Shown here in pieces: positions 1 to 7,272 of a stretch of DNA of 64,000 nt (position 1 is its first letter; each line of letters starts with the position of its first letter). A model generated the notes under the pieces. The model worked only from the letters and a program-made list of their open reading frames with translations, searched no databases and was not told the origin of the DNA. The position numbers and the translations under genes are program-made. The DNA is from Luteolibacter algae (lineage in GTDB: Bacteria; Verrucomicrobiota; Verrucomicrobiia; Verrucomicrobiales; Akkermansiaceae), in assembly GCF_042683045.1 (NCBI RefSeq), contig NZ_JBHUIT010000017.1, positions 248,001 through 312,000 on the forward strand, written 5' to 3'.

Positions 1-467
1 TTCAGAGTAACAAGGTCAGAAAAATACTCCCTCTCTTCGGGAGTATCCATGCCGTGGATTCACTCAAATTGGCGAAATATACCGATGGAGTAGCCGGAGA
101 TCTAGGAGTGGCTCCGAAGGCGTTTCTCCAGGTGAATATCGCAGGAGAGGTTACCAAAGGAGGCTTCGCTCCAGAGGACTTGGATCGATCGATTGAAGAA
201 CTACGATTCCTTAAACACTTGAAAATCGTGGGTTTGATGACCATCCCTCCGGCTGTGGAGGAAGCTGGGCAATCACGGGTTTGGTTCCGCAAACTGAGGG
301 AATTGAGAGATGAAATCGTGGCAAAACATTCGATCGGTCTGCCTGATCTTAGCATGGGGATGAGCGGAGATTTCGAGATCGCAATCGAAGAAGGCGCAAC
401 GCATGTGCGTGTCGGATCCGCTATTTTTGGAATGCGGGATTATAAAATTTCCGGAGAATTAGGATAA
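1..467 (+). CDS. yggS: YggS/YBL036C family PLP-binding homeostasis protein (5' truncated)
   Basis: The gene enters from the left edge, so the N-terminus with the PLP-binding lysine is outside the window. The visible part reads in frame from base 3 and starts with the family motif QSNK followed by SIHAVDSLKLA. Later family features are VNIAGEVTKGGF, GLMTIPP, LSMGMSGDFEIAIEEGATHVR and the closing VGSAIFG. The family binds pyridoxal phosphate in an alanine-racemase-like barrel and keeps B6 and amino-acid pools balanced; it has no firmly known reaction. The DUF971 gene follows 5 bases after the stop, so the two are probably co-transcribed. The assignment is very secure. Confidence 0.95.
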   Translation, partial: QSNKVRKILPLFGSIHAVDSLKLAKYTDGVAGDLGVAPKAFLQVNIAGEVTKGGFAPEDLDRSIEELRFLKHLKIVGLMTIPPAVEEAGQSRVWFRKLRELRDEIVAKHSIGLPDLSMGMSGDFEIAIEEGATHVRVGSAIFGMRDYKISGELG

Positions 468-472
468 ACGCC

Positions 473-778
473 ATGAAGCAATTGGAAAATGTTTGTAAAA
501 TCGGTGATGAACTTGCTCTGAGTTACGAGGATGGCAGCGAGATGTATTTTTCCTTACCCATGCTGCGAAGAGCCTGTCCCTGTGCACAATGCCAGGGCGA
601 GCCTGATGCGATGGGTCGGGTTCTGCGCCCTGTGGTCGAGCACGGACCAGGTGCTTTTGAACTGAAGCGTTTCGAAAAGGTGGGAGGTTACGGGTTACAA
701 TTGTTCTGGGGCGATGGACACGGGACGGGAATTTTTAGTATGGCCTATCTGCAAAAGCTCAACGACTTACAGGAATAA
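473..778 (+). CDS. DUF971 family protein (gamma-butyrobetaine hydroxylase N-terminal-like)
   Basis: A 101-residue protein with the compact DUF971 fold. The conserved core LRRACPCAQCQGE (about residues 31-43) carries the CxxC that binds zinc in the N-terminal domain of gamma-butyrobetaine dioxygenase. The later YGLQLFWGDGHGTGIFS stretch is also typical. Free-standing DUF971 proteins are often found near iron-sulfur and cofactor genes, but their exact role is not established. Here it sits directly behind yggS with a 5-base gap, so it is read as the second gene of that transcript. Length and motifs agree with the family. Confidence 0.88.
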   Translation: MKQLENVCKIGDELALSYEDGSEMYFSLPMLRRACPCAQCQGEPDAMGRVLRPVVEHGPGAFELKRFEKVGGYGLQLFWGDGHGTGIFSMAYLQKLNDLQE

Positions 779-811
779 AAAAACTCCGGTCCCATTCAAT
801 TGGAACCGGAG
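776..811 (-). terminator. Rho-independent terminator of the LEA-like lipoprotein gene
   Basis: A 7-bp stem (CTCCGGT at 784-790 with ACCGGAG at 805-811) is flanked on its left by an A-run at 776-783. Read on the minus strand this is a GC hairpin followed by U residues. It lies just past the lipoprotein stop at 844. There is no T-run on the plus side, so it does not obviously stop the yggS-DUF971 transcript. Confidence 0.75.
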
Positions 812-843
812 CTTGGAAAAGTAGCTGAAGCTATCAGTTGCCC

Positions 844-1302
844 TTATTCGGCATCCTGAGCTTCTGCTTTTACTTCGTCAGCCGCATTCTGAACTGCATT
901 TGCAGCATCTTCAGTGGCTTTGGCTGCTTTTTCTTTCGCATCTTCCATCGCCTTTTCACCGCTTTTCTGGGCGTCGGTAGCAGCATCTTCGGTGGCATTT
1001 TTCGCATCATTAGCTGCCCCGGTGATGTTTTCCTTCATTTCTTTGCCTGCATCGATGGTTGCGTCTTTGGCTTTCTCCATTGCCTCGCCGGTTGCTTCCG
1101 CTGCTTCTTTGGTAGCTTCCTTGGCATCGGACGCCGCTTCTTTGGTAGCTTCCGCTGCTGAATCTGCCATCTCCTTAACGCCCTCGGCGACTTTGTCCGC
1201 ACCGGTGGACATCTCTTCTTTGACAGATTCGCTGGTATCGCAGGATGCGAGAGCGATTACGAGAGGGAGGGCGATGGCTGTTGATAGGATTCTTGCTTTC
1301 AT
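844..1302 (-). CDS. Alanine-rich LEA-like repeat lipoprotein
   Basis: A 152-residue protein with a signal peptide ending in the lipobox LASC (Cys21), so it should be a lipidated envelope protein. The mature part is almost only Ala, Glu, Lys, Asp and Thr in degenerate 11-residue steps such as AAEATKEAASD and KEATKEAAEAT, with no aromatic residue or proline. This composition predicts one long amphipathic helix, as in late-embryogenesis-abundant (LEA group 3-like) proteins and YtxH/apolipoprotein-like helices. A desiccation or osmotic protective role, or a periplasmic spacer, is possible but inferred only from composition. It is transcribed alone, divergent from tatC, with its own terminator. 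Confidence 0.7.
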   Translation of the reverse strand: MKARILSTAIALPLVIALASCDTSESVKEEMSTGADKVAEGVKEMADSAAEATKEAASDAKEATKEAAEATGEAMEKAKDATIDAGKEMKENITGAANDAKNATEDAATDAQKSGEKAMEDAKEKAAKATEDAANAVQNAADEVKAEAQDAE

Positions 1303-1486
1303 GATGTAAGTATTGTCTTGTTGGTATAATTTGACCGCCTGTGATGCGGCCCAATTGGATGGCTAGGTTTATGGAAGGAACGAATCAAAGCAACCTGTTT
1401 AACGATATTTGTATATTACCCTCGAATGGTCGTCAGTCTTCCCTTGCGGATAGCCGGTTACGGCATTTCAATCCTCCGCGCACCAC

Positions 1487-2908
1487 ATGTATCTTTTAAA
1501 GAAAGTCTTTGAGCTAAGGGAAAAAGCCCATCCGGATCACGAGAAGCCCTTTTTGGAGCATCTCGAGGACTTGAGGGTGATGATTACTAGGGTAGTGATC
1601 ACATTAGTGATTTCGATGATTGTCTGCTTTGCCTTCCAGAAGCAGCTGATGAATATCCTACGGGCTCCGGCGGAGAAAGTCCTTCTGGTGAAACAGCAGG
1701 AAACGATGCCGAGCGAAAGCAAGTTCGAGAACATCGTGGTGCCGACCGTTGAAGACTGGAATGAGGCGAAAGATCTGGAGCAAACCGCGGCAGCCTTGGA
1801 TGAAGTCCAGCGTGCGAAATTTTTCAAAGCACTGGGAGAGCCGGATATGGAATTCCATGCGCGGAGCGTCAGTCTCCTGAGGGCGACGATGGCTCTTCCG
1901 GAAGAAACTCGGGAAGACTTCATCAAGAACCTGGAGATGGGCGAAAAAATGACAAACCAGCTCTTGGCGTTGTTGGATTCCGGTCCCGATGTGACGCCGA
2001 ATTCCGGGTCAAATATTCGGATGATGTCGGCACTCAAGCCGACCGAAACTTTCATGCTTTCCATGAAACTGGCATTCTTCGCGGGTATCGTTCTCGCGTT
2101 CCCATTGCTTCTCATGTTCCTGCTTCAGTTCGTCCTTCCAGGGCTTCATGAAGAGGAGAAAAAGGTGCTTTGGCCTGCAATGTTGATCGGGTTCGGCCTC
2201 TTTTTGGTGGGGGTTCTGTTTTCATATTTCTTCGTTCTCCCCAGAGCCTTGCTCTTTTTCTACGAATGGAGCGGTGATTTGGGCGTTTCCAATGACTGGC
2301 GTATCGGAGAATACATTACGTTCGCGACGCAGTTTACTTTGCTGTTCGGGCTCTCATTCGAGCTTCCGGTTGTCGTGATGGTGCTCGTCAAGCTAGGGCT
2401 TCTCAGTTACGAGACGATGTCAAAGACCCGGACCTATGCGATTGTGGCGATCTATGTGGCTGCCGCTGTTATCACGCCGACTCCAGATATCATGACGCTC
2501 AACCTCATGGCACTGCCGATGCTGTTGCTTTATGAAATTTGTATTTGGCTGGCGTGGTTTGACCGTAAGAAAGCTCGCGAAGAAGAGGCCCGTGAAGAGG
2601 AGGAGCTAAAGAAGCGGCGGCAGGAATGGCTCATTACCAATGAAGCGAGATCGCAGGACGATGAACATCATGACTATCCGGTGGAGCCTCATTCCGGACT
2701 TCACGAAGATTTCGTGGAGCATGGAGATGATGGCTGGCACGATGATTATCATCATGACCATCACGATATGGAAGCTGCGGAAGATTGGGCTCATCCTGAC
2801 GATGCGATCACTGGAGATGCGCTTGATGAAATGAGTGAAGAAGAGCATATCCGGATGATGGATGATGAAACAAAGCCGAAACCGAAAAACGACGAAGATG
2901 GAAAATAA
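1487..2908 (+). CDS. tatC: TatC, twin-arginine translocase subunit with large insertion and His/Asp-rich tail
   Basis: The TatC family forms the twin-arginine signal-peptide receptor in the inner membrane. Visible hallmarks are FLEHLEDLR (22-30), TM1 about 32-50, LKPTETF (183-189) at the end of the first periplasmic loop, LPGLHEEEKK, and SFELP (290-294) with the conserved acidic residue. The protein is 473 residues, against about 250 in the family. Two additions explain this: roughly 105 extra residues in the first periplasmic loop (about 60-180), and a cytoplasmic C-terminal extension after residue 360. That extension begins as a charged coil (KKAREEEAREEE) and becomes His/Asp-rich (393-436). 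No tatA or tatB lies in the window. The next gene overlaps its end. Confidence 0.93.
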   Translation: MYLLKKVFELREKAHPDHEKPFLEHLEDLRVMITRVVITLVISMIVCFAFQKQLMNILRAPAEKVLLVKQQETMPSESKFENIVVPTVEDWNEAKDLEQTAAALDEVQRAKFFKALGEPDMEFHARSVSLLRATMALPEETREDFIKNLEMGEKMTNQLLALLDSGPDVTPNSGSNIRMMSALKPTETFMLSMKLAFFAGIVLAFPLLLMFLLQFVLPGLHEEEKKVLWPAMLIGFGLFLVGVLFSYFFVLPRALLFFYEWSGDLGVSNDWRIGEYITFATQFTLLFGLSFELPVVVMVLVKLGLLSYETMSKTRTYAIVAIYVAAAVITPTPDIMTLNLMALPMLLLYEICIWLAWFDRKKAREEEAREEEELKKRRQEWLITNEARSQDDEHHDYPVEPHSGLHEDFVEHGDDGWHDDYHHDHHDMEAAEDWAHPDDAITGDALDEMSEEEHIRMMDDETKPKPKNDEDGK

Positions 2909-3758
2909 AGAGTCTCAGGAGGTGAGCCAGAAATCACCATTCGCCGGTTGCGCGATTCTCATTACCGCTTTGTTGGTGATGTTATTTCTTATCGGTTTTT
3001 CAGTCGTGATTCTGTTCCGGCAATTCGGTGAGATTGCGAAGTTTACCGAGGAAAGACCCAATGCGATTGAAGTGGTTGTTGTGGAAGACCGGGAGGCGGA
3101 GTTGAACAGGCTCGCGGAAAAAATCGAGCGCTTCCGCCTGGATGTGAATGATGATAAATCCGCGGTTCTTGATCTAAATGTGGAGGAGATGAACCTTGCC
3201 ATCGCCGCTTACGATTCGTTCAAGGATCTGCGGGGCATGTTTCATGTGGAAGAGATCACGCCGGAGGATATTCGATTTTTGATTTCCTTTCAGCTCAATG
3301 GAAAGCCACGTCTGGCTAAAGACGGGGAAGGCGGGCTGATGACATCCGATCCACGCTACTTGAATGGAACTTTAGTCGCCACGCCGGGGCTGTTGAACAA
3401 TGAAGTGGTTCTTCTCGTGAAGAATATCGAGACCGAAAAAGCGACGGTGCCGCGTGAGTTTCTGGAGCAGATGTCACCCTATCGGATCGCTGAGAAATAC
3501 ATCGGCAGTGAAGGGCTAGGAACTACGATGGCCAAACTGACAAACGTTAGTCTCGGAGATGGCTATGTCCGGTTCGAAAAGGTATCCGGCAAAATACCTG
3601 AAGACACGATCACCAATGAACAAGTCGATGCCGGAAGCCGGAAGGTTTTAACCTTTCTCGGGGTAGCCGCGACTGTATTCCTGTTTTTTGTGAGTTTGAT
3701 ATTACTCTTGGGACATCGGTTGAGAAAGAAAAGGCAGAGAGACGAACAAGGCGGCTGA
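2898..3758 (+). CDS. Unknown two-TM membrane protein overlapping tatC
   Basis: I do not recognise the family. I start it at the ATG at 2898, which overlaps the tatC stop by 11 bases; a longer reading from 2862 would add 12 residues inside the tatC tail. The 286-residue product has a TM helix at about 16-40, a long extracytoplasmic region with a short helical segment (AELNRLAEKIERF) and a beta-rich part, a second TM at about 250-274 and a basic tail (HRLRKKRQR). Both ends would be cytoplasmic. Overlap with tatC before it and a 1-base gap to the MBL gene after it make a tight three-gene unit. A role with the Tat translocase is a context guess only. Confidence 0.7.
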   Translation: MENKESQEVSQKSPFAGCAILITALLVMLFLIGFSVVILFRQFGEIAKFTEERPNAIEVVVVEDREAELNRLAEKIERFRLDVNDDKSAVLDLNVEEMNLAIAAYDSFKDLRGMFHVEEITPEDIRFLISFQLNGKPRLAKDGEGGLMTSDPRYLNGTLVATPGLLNNEVVLLVKNIETEKATVPREFLEQMSPYRIAEKYIGSEGLGTTMAKLTNVSLGDGYVRFEKVSGKIPEDTITNEQVDAGSRKVLTFLGVAATVFLFFVSLILLLGHRLRKKRQRDEQGG

Positions 3759-3759
3759 A

Positions 3760-4533
3760 ATGGATCTTGAAGACGAGTTTTCCGATGTTATCGCCAAGGC
3801 AATGGCTGGTCTGGAGCTGGATCCAACGGAGCTTGCCCGAAAGGCTGGAATATCCCCGTGTGAAATAGAAGGGCTATTGCACGGTGATTTGGAAGAGTCG
3901 TGTGTGTATCAAATTGCTCCGTATTTGGAACTCGATGCCGTTGCGGTAATCAATCTGGCAAAATACGTGCCGGAACAATCGGATATTGCTGGAATTAGGA
4001 GATTGGAGCTGCCTTTCCGGCAATGGACCGTTAACGCGTGGGAAATTGAAAAAGACGGAGTCCGGTTGCTTTTCGATACTGGCTTGGGAGAGAATGATAT
4101 TGTAGACACATTGGGAGATAGAATCCCATCCGCGGTTTTCATCACCCATGCGCATCCCGATCATACAGGCGGGGTGAAAGCGCTCCGGGATCGTGGGGTT
4201 AGAATCATTTCGGAAAAGGAAGCTCTGGCCGGCGAAGTGTTCGAGTTCGGGGACATCAAGGTCGAATCCGTGAATTTGTCGGGGCATTGTGAACCAGCCG
4301 TAGGCTATTTTCTCAGTGGATTGAAGAAGCAGTTATTGATTTCGGGAGATGCGATTTTTGCCGGTTCCATTGGAAGATGTGGCTCAAAACGGACTTACGA
4401 GTTGGCTTTGGAAACGCTGCGTCAGGTTCTGGCACAAGCGCAGCCGGGATGCGTTATGTTGCCTGGGCACGGTCCTGCATCCACAGTAGAAAGTGAAATG
4501 CGCTCCAACCCGTTCCGGATAGGATTTAGTTAG
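3760..4533 (+). CDS. HTH-MBL fusion: N-terminal XRE-like helix-turn-helix plus metallo-beta-lactamase-fold hydrolase
   Basis: A 257-residue protein with two parts. Residues about 1-65 look like an XRE-type helix-turn-helix (ELARKAGISPCEIEGLLHGD). Residues about 80-250 are a glyoxalase II-like metallo-beta-lactamase domain with HAHPDHTGG as the metal motif, SGHCEP as the third His region, SGDAIFAGSIGRCG carrying the bridging Asp, and the final PGHGP. The hydrolase part should bind two metal ions and cleave a thioester, lactone or phosphoester; the substrate cannot be told. Its C-terminal half resembles the product of the gene at 42260. The start is one base after the previous stop. The fusion suggests a DNA-binding regulator with a ligand-hydrolysing or ligand-sensing domain. 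Confidence 0.8.
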   Translation: MDLEDEFSDVIAKAMAGLELDPTELARKAGISPCEIEGLLHGDLEESCVYQIAPYLELDAVAVINLAKYVPEQSDIAGIRRLELPFRQWTVNAWEIEKDGVRLLFDTGLGENDIVDTLGDRIPSAVFITHAHPDHTGGVKALRDRGVRIISEKEALAGEVFEFGDIKVESVNLSGHCEPAVGYFLSGLKKQLLISGDAIFAGSIGRCGSKRTYELALETLRQVLAQAQPGCVMLPGHGPASTVESEMRSNPFRIGFS

Positions 4534-4578
4534 TGCAAAATACTTGCGTTAGCTGGCCGGGCTGTCCATATTCGCCCC

Positions 4579-5475
4579 ATGAAAATTGCACTCTCCATTT
4601 GTTTCTTGATTGCGATCTATTCCACGGTGCTCGGAGCAGAGCTTAGAGTGGTATCGTTACATCCGTTGATCGGAGATTTGCTGAGGCAGGTGGGAGGCGA
4701 GAAGGTGGAAGTTATTGATCTGATTGGCTCCAACGGAGATCCGCATAGTTTCGAGCCCCAGGCAGGAGATTTGGCAGATGCGGAAGGGGCTGAGATCTTC
4801 TTTGCATCCGGGATGGGACTAGAAAATTATTTGCCGAAGTTGGAAGCGATTTTGGATGGGAAATCCAAAATCGTTGAGGTCGGCAGCACGCTTCCAGCAC
4901 TGGAAGGTAGCTGCGATCATGCCGAGGAGCACGATGAGCATGAGCATCATCACGCGCATGAAGTGGATCCCCATTGGTGGCACTCGGTGGATTTGTTTCG
5001 GCGGGCTGTAACCATTGTGAGCAAAGAGCTTGCCGAAGCCAGACCGGAAAATAAATCAGTCTATGAGGAGAACGCCGCAGCCTACCGCAAAAATCTCGAT
5101 GCCTTGGAGAAGTGGGTAAGAAGGGAGCTGATACGTATTCCGAGAGATCAGCGGAAGCTGGCAACCGCTCATGATGCGTTTCAGTATTTTTGCGTTGCGT
5201 ATGATTTTAAATCCTATTCCGTCCAGGGGCTAAACCGCGAGCAAATGCCAGATGCGGTGAAACTGGCGGAACTGATTGCTACTCTAAAGGCGGATCGGGT
5301 CGTGGCAATTTTTCCTGAAAAGGAATCGAATCCAAAAATGTTACTAAGCCTGACCAAAGATACTGGAATACGTCTGGGTGGTGAACTGGTGGCAGACGGG
5401 CGCGGTATGCCAAGCTATGAGAAAATGATGAAGCACAATGTCGAAACGATCGTCAAAGGGCTTAGCGTAAAGTGA
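4579..5475 (+). CDS. znuA: ZnuA-type metal ABC transporter substrate-binding protein
   Basis: A 298-residue periplasmic protein with a Sec signal peptide (cleavage after about residue 19). It belongs to the cluster A-I (ZnuA/TroA) family: GDPHSFEPQAGD carries the first metal-ligand His, and DPHWWHS follows a His/Glu/Asp-rich loop (about residues 111-131) typical of zinc binders. TAHDAFQYF and the late FPEKESNP segment supply further ligands. It captures Zn2+ or Mn2+ for import. No permease or ATPase gene is next to it, so the transporter partners must be elsewhere. Its 3' end overlaps the convergent exonuclease III gene by 14 bases. Confidence 0.9.
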   Translation: MKIALSICFLIAIYSTVLGAELRVVSLHPLIGDLLRQVGGEKVEVIDLIGSNGDPHSFEPQAGDLADAEGAEIFFASGMGLENYLPKLEAILDGKSKIVEVGSTLPALEGSCDHAEEHDEHEHHHAHEVDPHWWHSVDLFRRAVTIVSKELAEARPENKSVYEENAAAYRKNLDALEKWVRRELIRIPRDQRKLATAHDAFQYFCVAYDFKSYSVQGLNREQMPDAVKLAELIATLKADRVVAIFPEKESNPKMLLSLTKDTGIRLGGELVADGRGMPSYEKMMKHNVETIVKGLSVK

Positions 5476-6220
5476 TGCTGACGGGACAGTGGTCCGAGCC
5501 AAGCACATGGGGCAGGATCGCGGCATCTACCAGCCGATCCTGGAGAGTCGGTGAAATGCCGAAATAATCGATTCTCCATCCAACATTCCGCTGGCGTGCT
5601 CCACCCCGGTAGGACCACCACGAGTAGGCTTCGGTCTTGTCCGGGTAAATATGGCGAAAGGTATCGATGAAGCCGCTGCCAAGTAATTCGCTGAAGCTGG
5701 CCCGCTCCTCATCCGAGAAGCCAGCGCTTTTACGATTCGCCTCCGGGCGGGCGAGATCAATTTCATTGTGGGCCACATTCAAATCCCCGCAGAAAATAAC
5801 CGGCTTTTTCTGCGCCAGCTCATTCAGATGAAGCCTGAAAACTGTGTCCCACTGCAGGCGATAGGGCAGCCGTCTGAGGCCGTCCTGGGCGTTTACTGTG
5901 TATACATTCACGAGGAAAAAGTCCTCGTATTCGAGTGTGATGACGCGGCCTTCTCTGTCGTGCTCTTCAATGCCCAAGCCATAGATGCAGTCGATCGGCG
6001 CTTCCTTGCTAAAGATCGCCGTGCCTGAATAACCGGGTTTTTCCGCCGAATTCCAAAATGCCTTATAGGCTCCGAACTCAAGGGGAAGCTCCACCTGTTC
6101 TTCGCGGGCTTTGGTTTCCTGAAGACAAAGAATATCCGGATTTTCTTCGGCAACGAACTCAGCCATTCCTTTTTTCAGTGCGGCGCGGATGCCATTAACA
6201 TTCCAGGAAATAATTTTCAT
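5462..6220 (-). CDS. xth: Exodeoxyribonuclease III (AP endonuclease)
   Basis: A 252-residue member of the ExoIII/APE1 exonuclease-endonuclease-phosphatase family, of usual length. It cleaves abasic sites and removes 3' blocking groups in base-excision repair. Seen motifs are ISWNVNGIRA at the N-terminus, LCLQETKA with the metal-binding Glu, YSGTAIFSK, CGDLNVAH with catalytic Asp and Asn, YSWWSYRG, WRIDYFGIS and the terminal LGSDHCPV with the catalytic Asp-His. All catalytic residues appear intact. It is transcribed leftward after queA, 51 bases apart, and overlaps the znuA 3' end. Confidence 0.96.
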   Translation of the reverse strand: MKIISWNVNGIRAALKKGMAEFVAEENPDILCLQETKAREEQVELPLEFGAYKAFWNSAEKPGYSGTAIFSKEAPIDCIYGLGIEEHDREGRVITLEYEDFFLVNVYTVNAQDGLRRLPYRLQWDTVFRLHLNELAQKKPVIFCGDLNVAHNEIDLARPEANRKSAGFSDEERASFSELLGSGFIDTFRHIYPDKTEAYSWWSYRGGARQRNVGWRIDYFGISPTLQDRLVDAAILPHVLGSDHCPVSITLR

Positions 6221-6271
6221 AAAGTAATCTTTTTAAGGGAGGAAAGTGCATGTGAGGTGCGGATGAAATGC

Positions 6272-7261
6272 TCAAATGAGAAGCATACAATCGCCATAGG
6301 AATAGAAACGATACTTTTCAGCCACAGCTTGACGGTAAGCTTCCAGCACGAGCTCTCTTCCGGCAAAGGCGCTGACCAACATGATCAAAGTAGATTGTGG
6401 CAAATGAAAATTCGTCAGTAGGGCATCGACCGCGCGAAACCGATATGGGGGATGTAAAAAGATATTGGTCGCCCCAGATTGATCGCTTTCCAAAGCGATT
6501 CTTGATGTTTCTCCCGCCAGGGATTCCAGAACCCGGGTGACCGTGGTGCCAACGGCGATGACGCGCCCAGCCCTGTTGATATTTTTAGCTGAGCTTCTGG
6601 AGACAGAATATTTCTCGGAATGCATCTCATGCTCTCCGATATTCTCCACGGAAACCGGGCGGAAGGTTCCGACGCCCACGTGCAACGTCAGAAAATCGTG
6701 TTTGATCCGCTCGAGCATTTCCGAGGTGAAGTGCAAGCCGGCTGTTGGGGCGGCGATGGCTCCTTCCTCTTTTGCGAAGACGGTTTGGTAGCGCTCTTTA
6801 TCAAACTCTTCGTCATCCCGGCCCATGTAGTGAGGAAGGGCAAGGTGACCATGCTCATGTAGGTCTAGAATTTCTTCCCACTCGATCAAGCGATCGCCAT
6901 TTTCCAAGACATCCACTACGGTCCCAGTAATCCCGCCGACGATCACTGTCTTGCCACGTTTCATCCTTTTCCCCGGTTTGGTGAGGCAGCGCCAGAGAGT
7001 CGGTGAAAGTTGCTCAAGACAGAGCAACTCCACGCGGCTGTCATCCGAGAAGAGTCGTGCCGGTATAACTCTTGTATTGTTCAGCACCAATAGATCGTCT
7101 TTTCTCAGAAAGCTTTCAAAATCGGTGAACATCCGGTGCTCGATGAGACCGGTTTCCCGATGGACAACAAGCATCCGTGACGCCGCACGATGCGCAAGCG
7201 GGCGAGAAGCTATGAGCTCCTCTGGAAGGTGAAAATCGTAATCTTTGGTAAGTAATGACAC
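6272..7261 (-). CDS. queA: S-adenosylmethionine:tRNA ribosyltransferase-isomerase (QueA)
   Basis: A 329-residue protein that transfers and isomerises the ribosyl part of AdoMet onto preQ1 in tRNA, giving epoxyqueuosine at position 34. Seen motifs are DFHLPEELIASRP, LLVLNNTRVIPARL, AAPTAGLHFT, LHVGVGTFRPV and TNFHLPQSTLIMLVSAFAG, all canonical for QueA. The start is GTG at 7261, which gives the expected N-terminus. The gene is 11 bases downstream of the glycosidase-glycosyltransferase gene on the same strand. No other queuosine gene is in the window. Confidence 0.97.
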   Translation of the reverse strand: MSLLTKDYDFHLPEELIASRPLAHRAASRMLVVHRETGLIEHRMFTDFESFLRKDDLLVLNNTRVIPARLFSDDSRVELLCLEQLSPTLWRCLTKPGKRMKRGKTVIVGGITGTVVDVLENGDRLIEWEEILDLHEHGHLALPHYMGRDDEEFDKERYQTVFAKEEGAIAAPTAGLHFTSEMLERIKHDFLTLHVGVGTFRPVSVENIGEHEMHSEKYSVSRSSAKNINRAGRVIAVGTTVTRVLESLAGETSRIALESDQSGATNIFLHPPYRFRAVDALLTNFHLPQSTLIMLVSAFAGRELVLEAYRQAVAEKYRFYSYGDCMLLI

Positions 7262-7272
7262 GGTGGAGAAAT

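Noticed and set aside
838..1161. Plus-strand open frames across the LEA-like lipoprotein gene
   Set aside because: They are antisense shadows; the minus-strand frame has a signal peptide, lipobox and terminator.
3760..4533. A toxin-antitoxin reading of the HTH protein
   Set aside because: The HTH and hydrolase are one polypeptide and no small toxin gene is adjacent.
4579..5475. A complete zinc ABC transporter operon
   Set aside because: Only the binding protein is present; no permease or ATPase gene lies next to it.
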